In this document: positions 53,588 to 62,476 of the stretch, piece by piece | Layout of the letters: the number at the start of each line of letters is the position of its first letter | Position numbering within the stretch: the first letter of the stretch is position 1 | Source of the DNA: BJHQ01 sp964654285 | GTDB lineage: Bacteria; Planctomycetota; UBA11346 | NCBI GenBank assembly: GCA_964654285.1 | Contig: CAZZJC010000015.1 | Location: 1 to 64,000, forward strand | Length of the DNA: 64,000 bases | Direction of reading: 5' to 3' | The notes under the pieces: model-generated | Seen by the model: only the letters and a program-made list of their open reading frames with translations | Told to the model about the DNA's origin: nothing | The model's database searches: none | Position numbers and translations under genes: made by a program

Positions 53588-55141
53588 ATGGATCGCCGCC
53601 GCCCTTCCCTGACCAATGCCCTCAACGACCTGCGCGCCCAGCAGCGGGCGGAACTCGCCTACGGCAGTTACCGAGCGATCGAAGACCGCGAACGCCGAAC
53701 ACCGGCGCCGGATGCCTCCGGCGACTGGCACGCCGACAAGCGCAGCCGCGACCAGGCCCGCACCGATTCCCGCGACGCGGAACGCAACGGCGCGATCTAC
53801 ACCGGCCCGCTCACGGTCTTCTGCAACTTCGTCCTCGCCGACGGCACCTGGCCCCGGCCCCTGGCGGTCGGTCTCGATCAGGACCAGGCGCAGGAACTCG
53901 CCCGCGCCTGGCAGACCGATGCCGCCGGCACCATGTTCGACGCCAAGATGCGCGACAGCCTGGGCGAGCAGCTCCGCCTCTGGCTGCGTTCGTACCTGCG
54001 CGACGGCGACGTGGCCGCCGTCCACAACGGCCTCGGCGCGATCCAGGTGGTCGAAGCCGATCGCATCGTCGATCCCATCGCCGCCCGCATCACCCCTGGC
54101 ATCCGCCTGAAGGACGGCGTCGAACGCTCGCCCCAGGGCGCGCACCTCGCGTACTGGATCGCCGACTACGACAGCCTCGGCCGCCTGAACCGGGCGCACG
54201 CCAAGCGGTACACCGCCGACCAGGTCACCTTCGCCGCCCACCGCGACCGCGACTCGCAGGTGCGCGGCATGCCGGTGCAGATCGCCGGCCTCGATGACCT
54301 GTACCGGCTCGACTCGCTCAACGACGCCGAGATCCGCAGCGCCGAAGCCGCCTCGCTGCCCCTGGCCTTCCTCAAGCCCGACCAGACCGCCACCACCGGC
54401 GGCAAGCCCGCGCTGGTGATGACCGAGGCCGCCGCCTTGGTCACCCTGCCCAAGGGCCACGACGCGATCCCGACCAAGTTCGACCGCCCCAACCTCGACG
54501 TGGTCGCCTTCACCCGGCAGCAACTGCGCGTGCTGTTCATGGTCCTCGGCCTGCCGCTCGAACTCCTGATGCAGGATCTCGGCACCCTGAACTACGCCGC
54601 CTCGCGCAGCCTCCGCAACCTGGCGGAAGACGCTCTCGGTGCCTGGCGTCGCCGCGTCCTGCACCCGCTGCTCAACCGCATGTGGGCGGAATGGTGCGTC
54701 GCGCGCGGCCTCGCTGCAGACGCCGTCCCGGCGGTGCAGTGGCAGTGGCCTCGCCTGTCGATCCACGACCGCAACAAGGAAACCGACGCCGACGCGACCG
54801 AACTCAAGAACGGCACCGCCAGCCTGCGTCGGATCGTCGGTCCCGACCGCCTGGTCATCCTGCAGGAACTGGCAGAGGAATCCGTCGAACGCGACCGCCT
54901 CCAGATCGCCCGCATCGTCGCGGCGCAGGCCGCCATCGATGCGGCCAACCGCGCGTCTCCGGCCCTCAAGCTGCACTGGTCCCACATCATCGCCCCGGTC
55001 AGCGGCAACGCCGGTCTGCCCACGGGAACCCCGGCGCCGTCGTCCGCCCCCGTCGATCCTGCGACGGATCCCGAAACCGACCCGACGATCGATCCCAACG
55101 CCCCGGACCCTCAAGCCACGCCCAGCGACGCCACCTCCTGA
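53588..55141 (+). CDS. portal protein, lambda family
   Basis: 517 residues. Landmarks of the lambda gpB-type portal: AYWIADYDSLGRLNR region with the expected QVRGMPVQIAGLDDLYRLDS and AAYAASRSL-like NYAASRSLRNLAEDALGAWR. It forms the dodecameric DNA gate. Follows the gpW-like gene after 3 bp. Its stop codon is the first part of a 19-bp palindrome. Confidence 0.9.
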   Translation: MDRRRPSLTNALNDLRAQQRAELAYGSYRAIEDRERRTPAPDASGDWHADKRSRDQARTDSRDAERNGAIYTGPLTVFCNFVLADGTWPRPLAVGLDQDQAQELARAWQTDAAGTMFDAKMRDSLGEQLRLWLRSYLRDGDVAAVHNGLGAIQVVEADRIVDPIAARITPGIRLKDGVERSPQGAHLAYWIADYDSLGRLNRAHAKRYTADQVTFAAHRDRDSQVRGMPVQIAGLDDLYRLDSLNDAEIRSAEAASLPLAFLKPDQTATTGGKPALVMTEAAALVTLPKGHDAIPTKFDRPNLDVVAFTRQQLRVLFMVLGLPLELLMQDLGTLNYAASRSLRNLAEDALGAWRRRVLHPLLNRMWAEWCVARGLAADAVPAVQWQWPRLSIHDRNKETDADATELKNGTASLRRIVGPDRLVILQELAEESVERDRLQIARIVAAQAAIDAANRASPALKLHWSHIIAPVSGNAGLPTGTPAPSSAPVDPATDPETDPTIDPNAPDPQATPSDATS

Positions 55142-55157
55142 CGCGAAATTCGCGTCA
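55139..55157. promoter_or_regulatory. 19-bp palindrome, copy 2
   Basis: TGACGCGAAATTCGCGTCA, perfect arms around a central A, beginning at the portal stop codon. Same sequence as copy 1 except the central base. The recurrence at two gene boundaries of one operon suggests a binding or processing site. Confidence 0.65.
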
Positions 55158-55199
55158 CCTCCTTTGCCATCCCCACCGCCCACCGCTACGACCCCCGCC

Positions 55200-56231
55200 A
55201 TGCCCGACCCAGCCCACATCGACACCGCGCCCCGCCCGCTCCTGGCCCGCCTGCTCGCGCCGGCTGCGATCCCGGTCCAGCGGGAAGGCACGGCGACACG
55301 CTGGTCGCTCTACTCCGGTGCGCTGGTCCAGACCGCGATCTACGGCGTCAACAAGGGTCAGCTCATCAACCTGATCATCGATCTCGGAACCCTGGAAGCC
55401 CCGGCCAAGATCCCCGCCCTGGCCAGCCACATCGCCGTGCCGACCGCCGTGCTGGGCGATTGGACGAAGATGTCCAAGGGCGCAGATGGCCTGACCGCCG
55501 ATTTCACGCCGATGCAGATCCCGGCCGAGGCCGCCGACCTGTTCAACAGCGCCCGCGCCATCGCCGCCCTGCTCGCGGCCAAGATCCCGCTCCAGGCCAG
55601 CGTCGGCGTCGAACCGGGTCCGGGCGGCGAATACGTCCGCCTGTCTGCCGTGACCACCATCAACGGCCAGACCATCGACCCGACCAAGCTGGCCGACCCG
55701 GTCTACGTCCTGCGCAAGGGCCAGCTCAAAGAGGCCAGCGTCGTCCTCTTCGGCGCCGATTCCCAGACCGGCCCGCACCTCGCCAGCCTCGCCCACCTCG
55801 CCGCTCCCCTCATTCCAACCCCTTCCCCGGAGTCCTCCATGGAACGTCTCAAAGCCCTGCTCACGAAGCACCCCGACCACGCCGCCCTCGTCGCCCAGCG
55901 CGTCGCCGCCGGCGACGATGACCTGGCCGTGTCCGCCGCCGTCCACACCGCCCAGCTCGCCGCCGTGACCGGCGAAGTCGCCACCCTGAAGACCAGCCTG
56001 ACCACGATCACCACCGAGCGCGACGCCCTCAAGACCGAAAATGCCAAGCTCAAGGCCGACCTGGCCAAGAAGCCCGGCGAAAAGCAGGTGCCCGCCGCCG
56101 GCGAAGGCGACGACACCGCGCCGACCACCCTGGCCGCCGCCCTGGCCAAGCACAGCGCCGAACTCAAGGGCAAGCCGATGGAGCACCGCGTCGCGTTCCT
56201 CCGCCAAGCCTACCCCGACCTCAAGGCCTGA
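55200..56231 (+). CDS. prohead protease with C-terminal scaffold domain
   Basis: 343 residues. The first about 210 (WSLYSGALVQTAIYGVNKGQ, GKIPALASH-like stretches, LKEASVVLFGADSQTG) look like a head-maturation protease by position and the typical end motif; the catalytic residues cannot be assigned with confidence. The remainder is a coiled-coil scaffold (VATLKTSLTTITTERDALKT and on). An internal in-frame ATG at 55839 with a GGAG ribosome site would produce the 130-residue scaffold alone, as lambda C/Nu3 do. Confidence 0.72.
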   Translation: MPDPAHIDTAPRPLLARLLAPAAIPVQREGTATRWSLYSGALVQTAIYGVNKGQLINLIIDLGTLEAPAKIPALASHIAVPTAVLGDWTKMSKGADGLTADFTPMQIPAEAADLFNSARAIAALLAAKIPLQASVGVEPGPGGEYVRLSAVTTINGQTIDPTKLADPVYVLRKGQLKEASVVLFGADSQTGPHLASLAHLAAPLIPTPSPESSMERLKALLTKHPDHAALVAQRVAAGDDDLAVSAAVHTAQLAAVTGEVATLKTSLTTITTERDALKTENAKLKADLAKKPGEKQVPAAGEGDDTAPTTLAAALAKHSAELKGKPMEHRVAFLRQAYPDLKA

Positions 56232-56294
56232 GCCATCTCGCCGCCCCTGCCCCAACCCGCCCCCGCCACCACACCCTGACCCCCTGAGCCTCCC

Positions 56295-56681
56295 ATGCAG
56301 ACCGACAACCCCACCCTCCCCGCAGCCGCCGCGACCGCCGACACCGAGCCCTACCTGCTCGTCAAGTTGGCGGCCGGCAAGTACGCCGTCGCCGGCGCGA
56401 CCGACCTGGCCCTGGGTTCGACCCAGCGCCGGGTCAAGGCCGACGAAACCGTCGCGCCCCGCCGGCCCAGCGCCGGCACGATGCGCCTGACCGCCTCGGG
56501 CGCAGTCACCGTCGCCACCGAGGTCGTCCAGGACGCCGGCGGCAAGATCAAGTCCCGCCCGGCGGCCGGTGGCGGCACGGCCATCCTGGTCGGCGTGGCC
56601 CTGGAAGCCGCGACCGCCGATGGCGACGTGATCGACGTCGAGCCCCGTGGCTTCGGCACGGTCGTGACCATCCCGGCCTGA
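56295..56681 (+). CDS. capsid cement/decoration protein (DUF2190-like)
   Basis: 128 residues, beta-rich: LTASGAVTVATEVVQDAGGKI, AILVGVALEAATADGDVIDVEPRG. The pattern and position before the major capsid gene fit the small decoration proteins that stabilise the shell. Confidence 0.78.
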   Translation: MQTDNPTLPAAAATADTEPYLLVKLAAGKYAVAGATDLALGSTQRRVKADETVAPRRPSAGTMRLTASGAVTVATEVVQDAGGKIKSRPAAGGGTAILVGVALEAATADGDVIDVEPRGFGTVVTIPA

Positions 56682-56720
56682 TCCCAACCACCCCCACACC
56701 CATCCTGACGGAACCCTCCC

Positions 56721-57755
56721 ATGACCATCATCGACAGCCGCACCAGCCGACCCCTTCCCGACGTCGGCCTGGTTCTCGCCACCTCCCCCAACCTGCTGAA
56801 AGGTCTGATCGCCCACCTCCTCCTGCCGGCCTTCCCGGTCGACGTGGCGGAAGGCGCGATCCCGTTCAACACCTACGACCGCCGCGTGGTCAGCGTCCTG
56901 CGTGCGCCGGATGGCTCGGTTTCCCGCATCTCGACCGAGGTCAAGGGTGACAAGTTCTCCTGCAAGGAAGGCGCGCTCGAAGCGCCCCTGTACGACGGCG
57001 ACATCCGCGTCTATGGCGATCGCAACCGCGCCGAGATGCACAAGGCCAAGCAGGTCGCCGGCAGCCTGCTCATCGCCCGCGAGGTCGCCGCCGCGACCTT
57101 GCTGTTCGACACGGCGATCTTCGCCGACACCAACAAGAACCGGGTGACCATCGCCGGCGGCAAGGAATGGGACGCGGCGGCCGACGCCGGCAAGCCGCTC
57201 GATGACCTGACCAAGGCTCTCGGCTTCCTCATCGATCGCGGCTACGATCCGTCGCAACTCACCCTGATCCTGCCCAGCAAGGCCCAGCGGGCGCTGTCCG
57301 CCAACGCCCAGTTCAAGGCCCGCACCATCGCCACCCCGGCCTACGCCCAGCTCGGCGCCGCCGCCCTGCCCGCGATCGTGCCGGAATCCGTGATCGCCGC
57401 CGTGCTCGGCATCAAGGAAGTCATCCTCGCGCGCGGCACCAAGGACGTGGCCAAGAAGGGCCAGGCCGCGAGCTACAGCCCGATCTGGGATCCCGAGATG
57501 TGCATGCTCGCCTACCTCGGCAGCAACGCCGAGGACGACGCCGGCCTGGGCCACACCTTCACCACCACCCAGGGCCTCGATCTCAGCGCGCTCAACCAGG
57601 CCACCGACCTGCCCAGCGACCCCGCCCTGTACTTCAAGGTCGACGCCTACCGCGAAGAGAAGCTCACCGCCGACATCATCCGCGCCCGCGACTGCCTCGA
57701 CATGAAGCTGACCAACACCGACGCGGCCGTTTTGATCTCGAACATCCTGGCGTGA
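56721..57755 (+). CDS. major capsid protein
   Basis: 344 residues with the composition and length of a HK97-fold major capsid protein of the lambda E-like group: VDVAEGAIPFNTYDRR, AREVAAATLLFDTAIF, long beta strands and YREEKLTADIIRARDCLDMKLT near the end. It directly follows the cement protein. A GC hairpin (57764-57788) lies just downstream. Confidence 0.85.
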   Translation: MTIIDSRTSRPLPDVGLVLATSPNLLKGLIAHLLLPAFPVDVAEGAIPFNTYDRRVVSVLRAPDGSVSRISTEVKGDKFSCKEGALEAPLYDGDIRVYGDRNRAEMHKAKQVAGSLLIAREVAAATLLFDTAIFADTNKNRVTIAGGKEWDAAADAGKPLDDLTKALGFLIDRGYDPSQLTLILPSKAQRALSANAQFKARTIATPAYAQLGAAALPAIVPESVIAAVLGIKEVILARGTKDVAKKGQAASYSPIWDPEMCMLAYLGSNAEDDAGLGHTFTTTQGLDLSALNQATDLPSDPALYFKVDAYREEKLTADIIRARDCLDMKLTNTDAAVLISNILA

Positions 57756-57763
57756 TCGCCTCT

Positions 57764-57788
57764 GCCGGTGCTGCCCACGGGCACCGGC
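57764..57788 (+). terminator. hairpin after the capsid gene
   Basis: GCCGGTGC pairs with GCACCGGC around a 9-nt loop, starting 9 bp after the capsid stop. No T-run follows, so it may stabilise the capsid mRNA or be a weak terminator. The 148-bp gap up to 57903 holds no gene. Confidence 0.4.
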
Positions 57789-57903
57789 CCTTCCTGCGGG
57801 AGGGGAGGCAAAGTGCCTCGCTGGCTTCATGCGCCTGCAATGACGGTGCGATTCCGTCCCCCGCGTCCAGTTTCGCTCCACGCCCACCGCCAAGGACCCA
57901 CCG

Positions 57904-58290
57904 ATGGACGTACCTCCCAGCATCCTGTTCGGCGGCATCGCCGTGGGATTCGGCGCCTGCGGCGTCGCCCTGCGCCTGATCTACACCACCCTGGCCGCCA
58001 GCCTGAGCGAGCGCATCAACGCTCTGGAAAAGGCGCTGAGTTCAGCCCAACGCGAGATCCATGAGCTGCGCCAGTTCGAGCGCGACACCATCATGGGTCT
58101 GCTCGTCGAGAGCAACGGCTGCATCCAGGACTGCCACAAGGCCAACCGCAAGGCCAATCGCCTGATTGAGATCCTGCGCCACAAGTACGGCGACAGCATC
58201 CTGGTAGCGATCGAGGACGCGAAGAAGCAGGCTGAGGCCGAGCAGGCCCAGACCGATACCATCACCCGCAAGAATCGCGACCACGGATGA
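57904..58290 (+). CDS. membrane-anchored coiled-coil phage protein
   Basis: 128 residues: one N-terminal transmembrane helix (ILFGGIAVGFGACGVALRLIY) then a coiled coil (INALEKALSSAQREIHELRQ and on). Topology fits an inner-membrane spanin or a holin-associated protein; no family recognised. ATGA overlap with the next gene, a putative lipoprotein, which strengthens a spanin-pair guess. Confidence 0.5.
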   Translation: MDVPPSILFGGIAVGFGACGVALRLIYTTLAASLSERINALEKALSSAQREIHELRQFERDTIMGLLVESNGCIQDCHKANRKANRLIEILRHKYGDSILVAIEDAKKQAEAEQAQTDTITRKNRDHG

Positions 58291-58760
58291 GCGCCTCGGA
58301 CGACCATCGATCCCGCGACGTACTCGTCTGGTTCATCCTGGCGATCGGAGTCCTTATCGCGGTACAGATCCTGGCCGGCTGCACCGAGCGCAAAGCCGAG
58401 ACCCGCGAGAAGACCACGACCACCAAGGATGTGGTCCAGTTCAAGGCGACCATCCCCTTCCCGACCGGCGAAGGGATCAAGCTCCTGCCGATCTCGGGCA
58501 CCCTGACCGCCACCGGCAGCGAGGTCGCGGAATCGACCGCCCACAGCGAGACCCGCACCGCCCCCGACACCGAGGCCCTGGTCGCCGCCCTCGGCCAGGT
58601 GGTCGATCGCATCGCCCCCGCCATCGCCGCCACCGCCACGCCCTGGGCGACGATCCTGGGCGGTGTCGGCGCCGCCGCGACCACCGCCGCGACCGGCTAC
58701 CTGGCGTTGAAGAAGCGCGACCAGATCCGCGAGACGGCCCCGCGCGCCAAGCAGGCCTGA
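58287..58760 (+). CDS. putative phage lipoprotein
   Basis: 157 residues with a lipoprotein signal (VLVWFILAIGVLIAVQILAGC, lipobox LAGC at 29-32). A second hydrophobic helix (ILGGVGAAATTAATGYLA) lies near the C-terminus. It could be an outer-membrane spanin partner or a superinfection-exclusion lipoprotein. No known family. Confidence 0.5.
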   Translation: MSASDDHRSRDVLVWFILAIGVLIAVQILAGCTERKAETREKTTTTKDVVQFKATIPFPTGEGIKLLPISGTLTATGSEVAESTAHSETRTAPDTEALVAALGQVVDRIAPAIAATATPWATILGGVGAAATTAATGYLALKKRDQIRETAPRAKQA

Positions 58761-58762
58761 CC

Positions 58763-59542
58763 ATGCGCTCCCTGCGCCTGCTCGTCCCCCGGCGCTCCCT
58801 GCACTGGCCCGGCTCGCCGCTGCCGCGCCTGGATCCATTCGGCCTCGCTCCGGCCCCGGTCGATCCCGGCACCGTGCTCGTCGGCCATCGCCATCCGGCC
58901 AGCCAGATCGACTACACCACCCCCACCCATCCCGATTTCGCCACCGTGGCCAACGCACTCGACTACCTGTTCTTCGTCGCGATGACGGCATCACTGTCAG
59001 GCGGCGGCACCGCCGAGCGCGGGCAGTCGATCGCCAGCGTGAACCTGGCCTGGTCGATCTCGAAGGCGATCTCTGCCCAGCATCTCAGCGGTCCCGGCGT
59101 CGCGACCCCGGCGCTGGGCGATCGCGCGGCCATCGCCGCCGGTCCGTTCACCACGGACACGACCTGGTCGCTCACCGCTACCAGCCTGGATGGCAACGAG
59201 GTCACAACCGCGACCACGACGCAGCGCTTCCTCTCGCGCAGGCACTGGGGTACGGCCTCGGCCGAGACCCTCGACGATACTGATCTGCTCGCCCTGCTCT
59301 CGGGCGAACTCGCCACCGCCCGGCAGCAGACCCGCGCCTTCACGGCCGCCGATGAGTACATCTGGTTCGCCTGGCCGGCGGAATTCGGTGCGCCTGAATT
59401 CTGGGTCGGCGGCCTGCGCAGTTCCGGCTGGATCGAGACCGTCCGCAGCCACACGAATCAGTACGGCCACGCCCGTAGCTACCGGCTCTATCGCAGCCAA
59501 TTCAGGCAGCACGGCAGCAACATCGGCGTGGAGGTGCGCTGA
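58763..59542 (+). CDS. phage structural protein, fibre/neck-like
   Basis: 259 residues. The second half (WSLTATSLDGNEVTTATTTQ, FLSRRHWGTAS, DLLALLSGELATARQQTRAF, YIWFAWPAEFG, YRLYRSQFRQHGSNIGVEV) matches a pattern I know from virion proteins of several tailed phages. Ig-like beta-strands are likely. Exact role unassigned. Confidence 0.6.
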   Translation: MRSLRLLVPRRSLHWPGSPLPRLDPFGLAPAPVDPGTVLVGHRHPASQIDYTTPTHPDFATVANALDYLFFVAMTASLSGGGTAERGQSIASVNLAWSISKAISAQHLSGPGVATPALGDRAAIAAGPFTTDTTWSLTATSLDGNEVTTATTTQRFLSRRHWGTASAETLDDTDLLALLSGELATARQQTRAFTAADEYIWFAWPAEFGAPEFWVGGLRSSGWIETVRSHTNQYGHARSYRLYRSQFRQHGSNIGVEVR

Positions 59543-59982
59543 TGCCCAATAACCCCGGCACCCTGGTCACGGAACCGGTGCGGCCCTGGAATGCGGCCGA
59601 CACCTATCCCGTCGCCTACGCCAACGAAATCGCCGGCGGCCACCACCAGGTCGCCACCCTGGCCGCCCGCGACGCCATCCCCGCCGACCGCCTGGTCGAC
59701 GGCATGCTGGTCTCGGTCCTCTCCCAGGGGATCACCTGGCAACGCCGCTCCGGCGCATGGGTCGAGTTCTCGCGCGGCACGGCCGCCTTCACCTACCGCC
59801 ACACCCAGTCGATCGCTGCCGCGACCTGGACCATCCCGCACGAACTCGGCCGCCGGCCGGGCGGCATCACGGTGCAGGACTTCAGCGGCAACACCCTGCG
59901 CGGGGCGGTTTCCTATCCAGACGACAACTCCGTCGTGCTCACGTTCTCCACCGCCGTCGCCGGCCTCGCCGTCCTCTCGTAA
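59542..59982 (+). CDS. small fibre-associated phage protein
   Basis: 146 residues. FTYRHTQSIAAATWTIPHEL followed by GRRPGGITVQDFSGNTLRGA and VVLTFSTAVAGLAVLS is a beta-rich pattern common at the ends of tail fibre or neck-whisker proteins. Overlaps the previous stop by one base. Confidence 0.55.
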   Translation: MPNNPGTLVTEPVRPWNAADTYPVAYANEIAGGHHQVATLAARDAIPADRLVDGMLVSVLSQGITWQRRSGAWVEFSRGTAAFTYRHTQSIAAATWTIPHELGRRPGGITVQDFSGNTLRGAVSYPDDNSVVLTFSTAVAGLAVLS

Positions 59983-59993
59983 GGAATCCCGCC

Positions 59994-60626
59994 ATGACCG
60001 AGAAAGTCCTCGTCGATCTCGACATGCAGTCGAACCAGATCGACGGCCTGCCCGCCCCGGTGAACACCGGCCACGCAGCGCGGAAGAGCTACGTCGACGC
60101 CCAGGTCGCGACCCGCATCGCCAGCAGCGAAAAGGGGGCGATCAACGGCGTCGCGACCCTGGACGCCTCGGGTCTGGTGCCGCAAGCCCAGTTGCCCGCG
60201 ATCGCCATCACCGACACGTTCGTGGTAGCGAACCAGGCCGCGATGCTCGCCCTCACGGCGGAAAAGGGCGACGTCGCCATCCGCACCGATGAGTCGAAGA
60301 GCTACATCCTGACCGCCTCGCCGGCCAGTACGCTGGCGAACTGGCAGGAAGTGCTCGCTCCTGGAGGGGCCTCGGTGCTGTCGGTCAACGGCCTGACCGG
60401 TGCGGTGGTGTTGTCCGTCGCCAGCACCATCGGCGACGGCACCACGACCACCTTCAACTACGACCACAACTGGGGCACCCGCGACGTGCTGGTCGAGGTC
60501 TACGAAAACGGCGGCGACTACGCGACCGTCATCTGCGACGTGCAACGACCCAGCACCAACCGGGTCACCCTGGTCTTCAACAACCCGCCCGCCAGCAACG
60601 CCTACCGCGTTGTCCTGCGCCGCTGA
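59994..60626 (+). CDS. tail-fibre-like protein
   Basis: 210 residues; the segment AINGVATLDASGLVPQAQLP is the repeated fibre motif (VATLDxxGxVPxxQLP) found in phage side-tail fibres, and the C-terminal domain repeats the VTLVFNNPPASNAYRVVLRR beta pattern. A good AAGGA ribosome site precedes the ATG. Confidence 0.72.
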   Translation: MTEKVLVDLDMQSNQIDGLPAPVNTGHAARKSYVDAQVATRIASSEKGAINGVATLDASGLVPQAQLPAIAITDTFVVANQAAMLALTAEKGDVAIRTDESKSYILTASPASTLANWQEVLAPGGASVLSVNGLTGAVVLSVASTIGDGTTTTFNYDHNWGTRDVLVEVYENGGDYATVICDVQRPSTNRVTLVFNNPPASNAYRVVLRR

Positions 60627-60638
60627 ACCGGCCGCGCC

Positions 60639-60905
60639 ATGCCCCGCGAATTCCACAACGGTCTGATCCTTGTCCCGCGCCTGAGCGCCGGCGCGCCCAC
60701 GTCGGGCACCTGGCCGAAGGGCGCGCTGATCTGCGACAGCGCCGGCGCCATCTTCAAATGCACCGCAGCCGGCACGCCCGGCACGTGGGTCGAGCTGGCC
60801 GCCGGCGGCGCGTCCTTCGACCCGGACAAGATCGCGGTCGACATCGAGGACGGCTCCGTCGTCTGCGATATCGACACCGGCACCGTCGTCGTGGATGGGG
60901 ACTGA
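60639..60905 (+). CDS. small virion protein with one GTPGTW repeat
   Basis: 88 residues. One copy of the repeat GAPTSGTWPKGALICDSAGA, then IFKCTAAGTPGTWVEL, also found twice in the next protein, followed by an acidic beta tail. Probably a fibre accessory or separate fibre segment. Confidence 0.5.
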   Translation: MPREFHNGLILVPRLSAGAPTSGTWPKGALICDSAGAIFKCTAAGTPGTWVELAAGGASFDPDKIAVDIEDGSVVCDIDTGTVVVDGD

Positions 60906-60907
60906 CC

Positions 60908-61960
60908 ATGGCCATCGCCTCCCACACCCGTGCGCCGAACCGCATCCCCAAGTACGACGCCAATAGCGGGCTGGTCACCTCGGCCCTGGCCATCGTTCCC
61001 ACCGGCACCACGGGCGCCCCTGCGTCGGGGACCTGGATCGCCGGAACCATCATCATCGATTCCGCCGGAGTCCTGTGGAAGTGCACCGCCAGCGGGACGC
61101 CGGGGACCTGGGTCACGTTGATCCCGTCGGATGCGGTGGTGTCCTCGCAGACCTACACCCCGCGTGGTACGGCTGGCGCGCCCACGTCAGGGACCTGGGC
61201 GGTGGGCGCCCTCGTCCTCGATTCCGCGAACGTCTTCTGGAAATGCACGGTGGCCGGGACTCCGGGCACCTGGGTCAATATGCTGACCGGTGCCCAGGCT
61301 CCCTCCGCTCTCCCGGCTGGTACCTCGATGTTCCTCCCGCTGGTGTCCTCCGTTGCGGATACCTCGGGGAATGCGCGCACCACCTCCGTCGTCGGGACGG
61401 CCAGCTATGGCGGCAGTCCCCCGTATGGGGCCGCCGCAGCCCACATCGCCTCGGCCTTCCAGGTTCTGATCTCGGAATCGACGCTGTTCAACTGCGGCGC
61501 AGGTGACCTGACGGTTGCGTTCTGGATGAAGGGAACCCTTTCGGCCTCCTTCGTTGGAATCTTCTCCTGCGCCACGGATGGGGGATGGCCGACCTGGAAT
61601 ATCTGCTGGGATGGTTCCGGCTCGCGGAATTGGGTCATTTACCCGGGAGGGGGATCTGGCGGCAGTCCGGTCTGGAATTTTGGCAATGGGGGCCTGTCTG
61701 ACGCCGACATGGGAGCCGGGTGGCATCACTACGCCTTCACCCGCCAGAGCACCGCCTTGAAATTCTGGCTGGATGGGGTCTTGAAGACCACGGTCACGAC
61801 CGGGGGCGAGAACCTGAACCAGCAGGCCACGACCGGCCGCATCGGCTCGGCCCGGGGATCGTACACCGGCTGGTATCCCGACTGCTACCTGCAGCAGTTC
61901 ATCTACGCCAAGACGACCGCGTTGTGGACGGCGGACTTCACCCCGCCCACCTACCTCTGA
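60908..61960 (+). CDS. fibre-like protein with LamG/concanavalin-type domain
   Basis: 350 residues. Two tandem repeats of GTxGAPxSGTWxxG followed by DSAxVxWKCTxxGTPGTWV (about 35-70 and 80-118). The C-terminal 210 residues resemble a LamG/concanavalin-A-like lectin fold (LTVAFWMKGTLSASFVGIFS, GWHHYAFTRQSTALKFWLDG, GRIGSARGS), typical of carbohydrate-binding receptor proteins. A host-recognition role is likely. Confidence 0.72.
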   Translation: MAIASHTRAPNRIPKYDANSGLVTSALAIVPTGTTGAPASGTWIAGTIIIDSAGVLWKCTASGTPGTWVTLIPSDAVVSSQTYTPRGTAGAPTSGTWAVGALVLDSANVFWKCTVAGTPGTWVNMLTGAQAPSALPAGTSMFLPLVSSVADTSGNARTTSVVGTASYGGSPPYGAAAAHIASAFQVLISESTLFNCGAGDLTVAFWMKGTLSASFVGIFSCATDGGWPTWNICWDGSGSRNWVIYPGGGSGGSPVWNFGNGGLSDADMGAGWHHYAFTRQSTALKFWLDGVLKTTVTTGGENLNQQATTGRIGSARGSYTGWYPDCYLQQFIYAKTTALWTADFTPPTYL

Positions 61961-61966
61961 GGCCCC

Positions 61967-62476
61967 ATGCGCTACGCCTTCACCCGATCCGGGCATCTCA
62001 TCGGCCCCACGGAGAGCCAGGAGCAATCCACCGACGTCGTGCCGCCGGAACCTGGGATCGAGTTGTGGCCACGCTGGGATGGCACCGTCTGGGCCCTGTC
62101 GCACCTCGCCTGGCTGGAACGCCAGGGTTGGCTCGCCAATGTCGCTGATCGCATCGCCGTCCTGTGGGCCGCCGCCGACGCCTGGAACACCGCCGGCCTC
62201 GACGCCAACGACCGCGCTGCCCTGCTGTGGGCCACCGCGCCGCCGGTCTGGGCGCGGCTGTCCCCCGCCACCCAGGCCGACCTCCAGCGCTGGTATGCGT
62301 GGGGCGCGCAGGTCTGGGAGCAGTACTGGATCGGCAAGGCCCGCATCCAGGCCGACCTGCCTTTCACCCCCGACTTCCCGCCACTGCCCGACCGGGCCCG
62401 CATCACCGCCGTCCAGGCCGAGATCGCCGGCATCGCCGCCGCGCTCGCCCTGGCTTCGCCTGAAGGGGGTGCCTGA
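61967..62476 (+). CDS. hypothetical virion-associated protein
   Basis: 169 residues, Trp-rich and mainly helical (LAWLERQGWLANVADRIAVL, WARLSPATQADLQRWYAWGA). It follows the receptor-type gene by 6 bp and could be its chaperone; no family recognised. One-base overlap with the next gene. Confidence 0.45.
   Translation: MRYAFTRSGHLIGPTESQEQSTDVVPPEPGIELWPRWDGTVWALSHLAWLERQGWLANVADRIAVLWAAADAWNTAGLDANDRAALLWATAPPVWARLSPATQADLQRWYAWGAQVWEQYWIGKARIQADLPFTPDFPPLPDRARITAVQAEIAGIAAALALASPEGGA

Noticed and set aside
55155..57938. 927-codon minus-strand frame, and similar long ones at 53291-55291 and 43456-45381
   Set aside because: Antisense to well-supported capsid, portal and helicase genes; Gly/Arg-rich low-complexity products.
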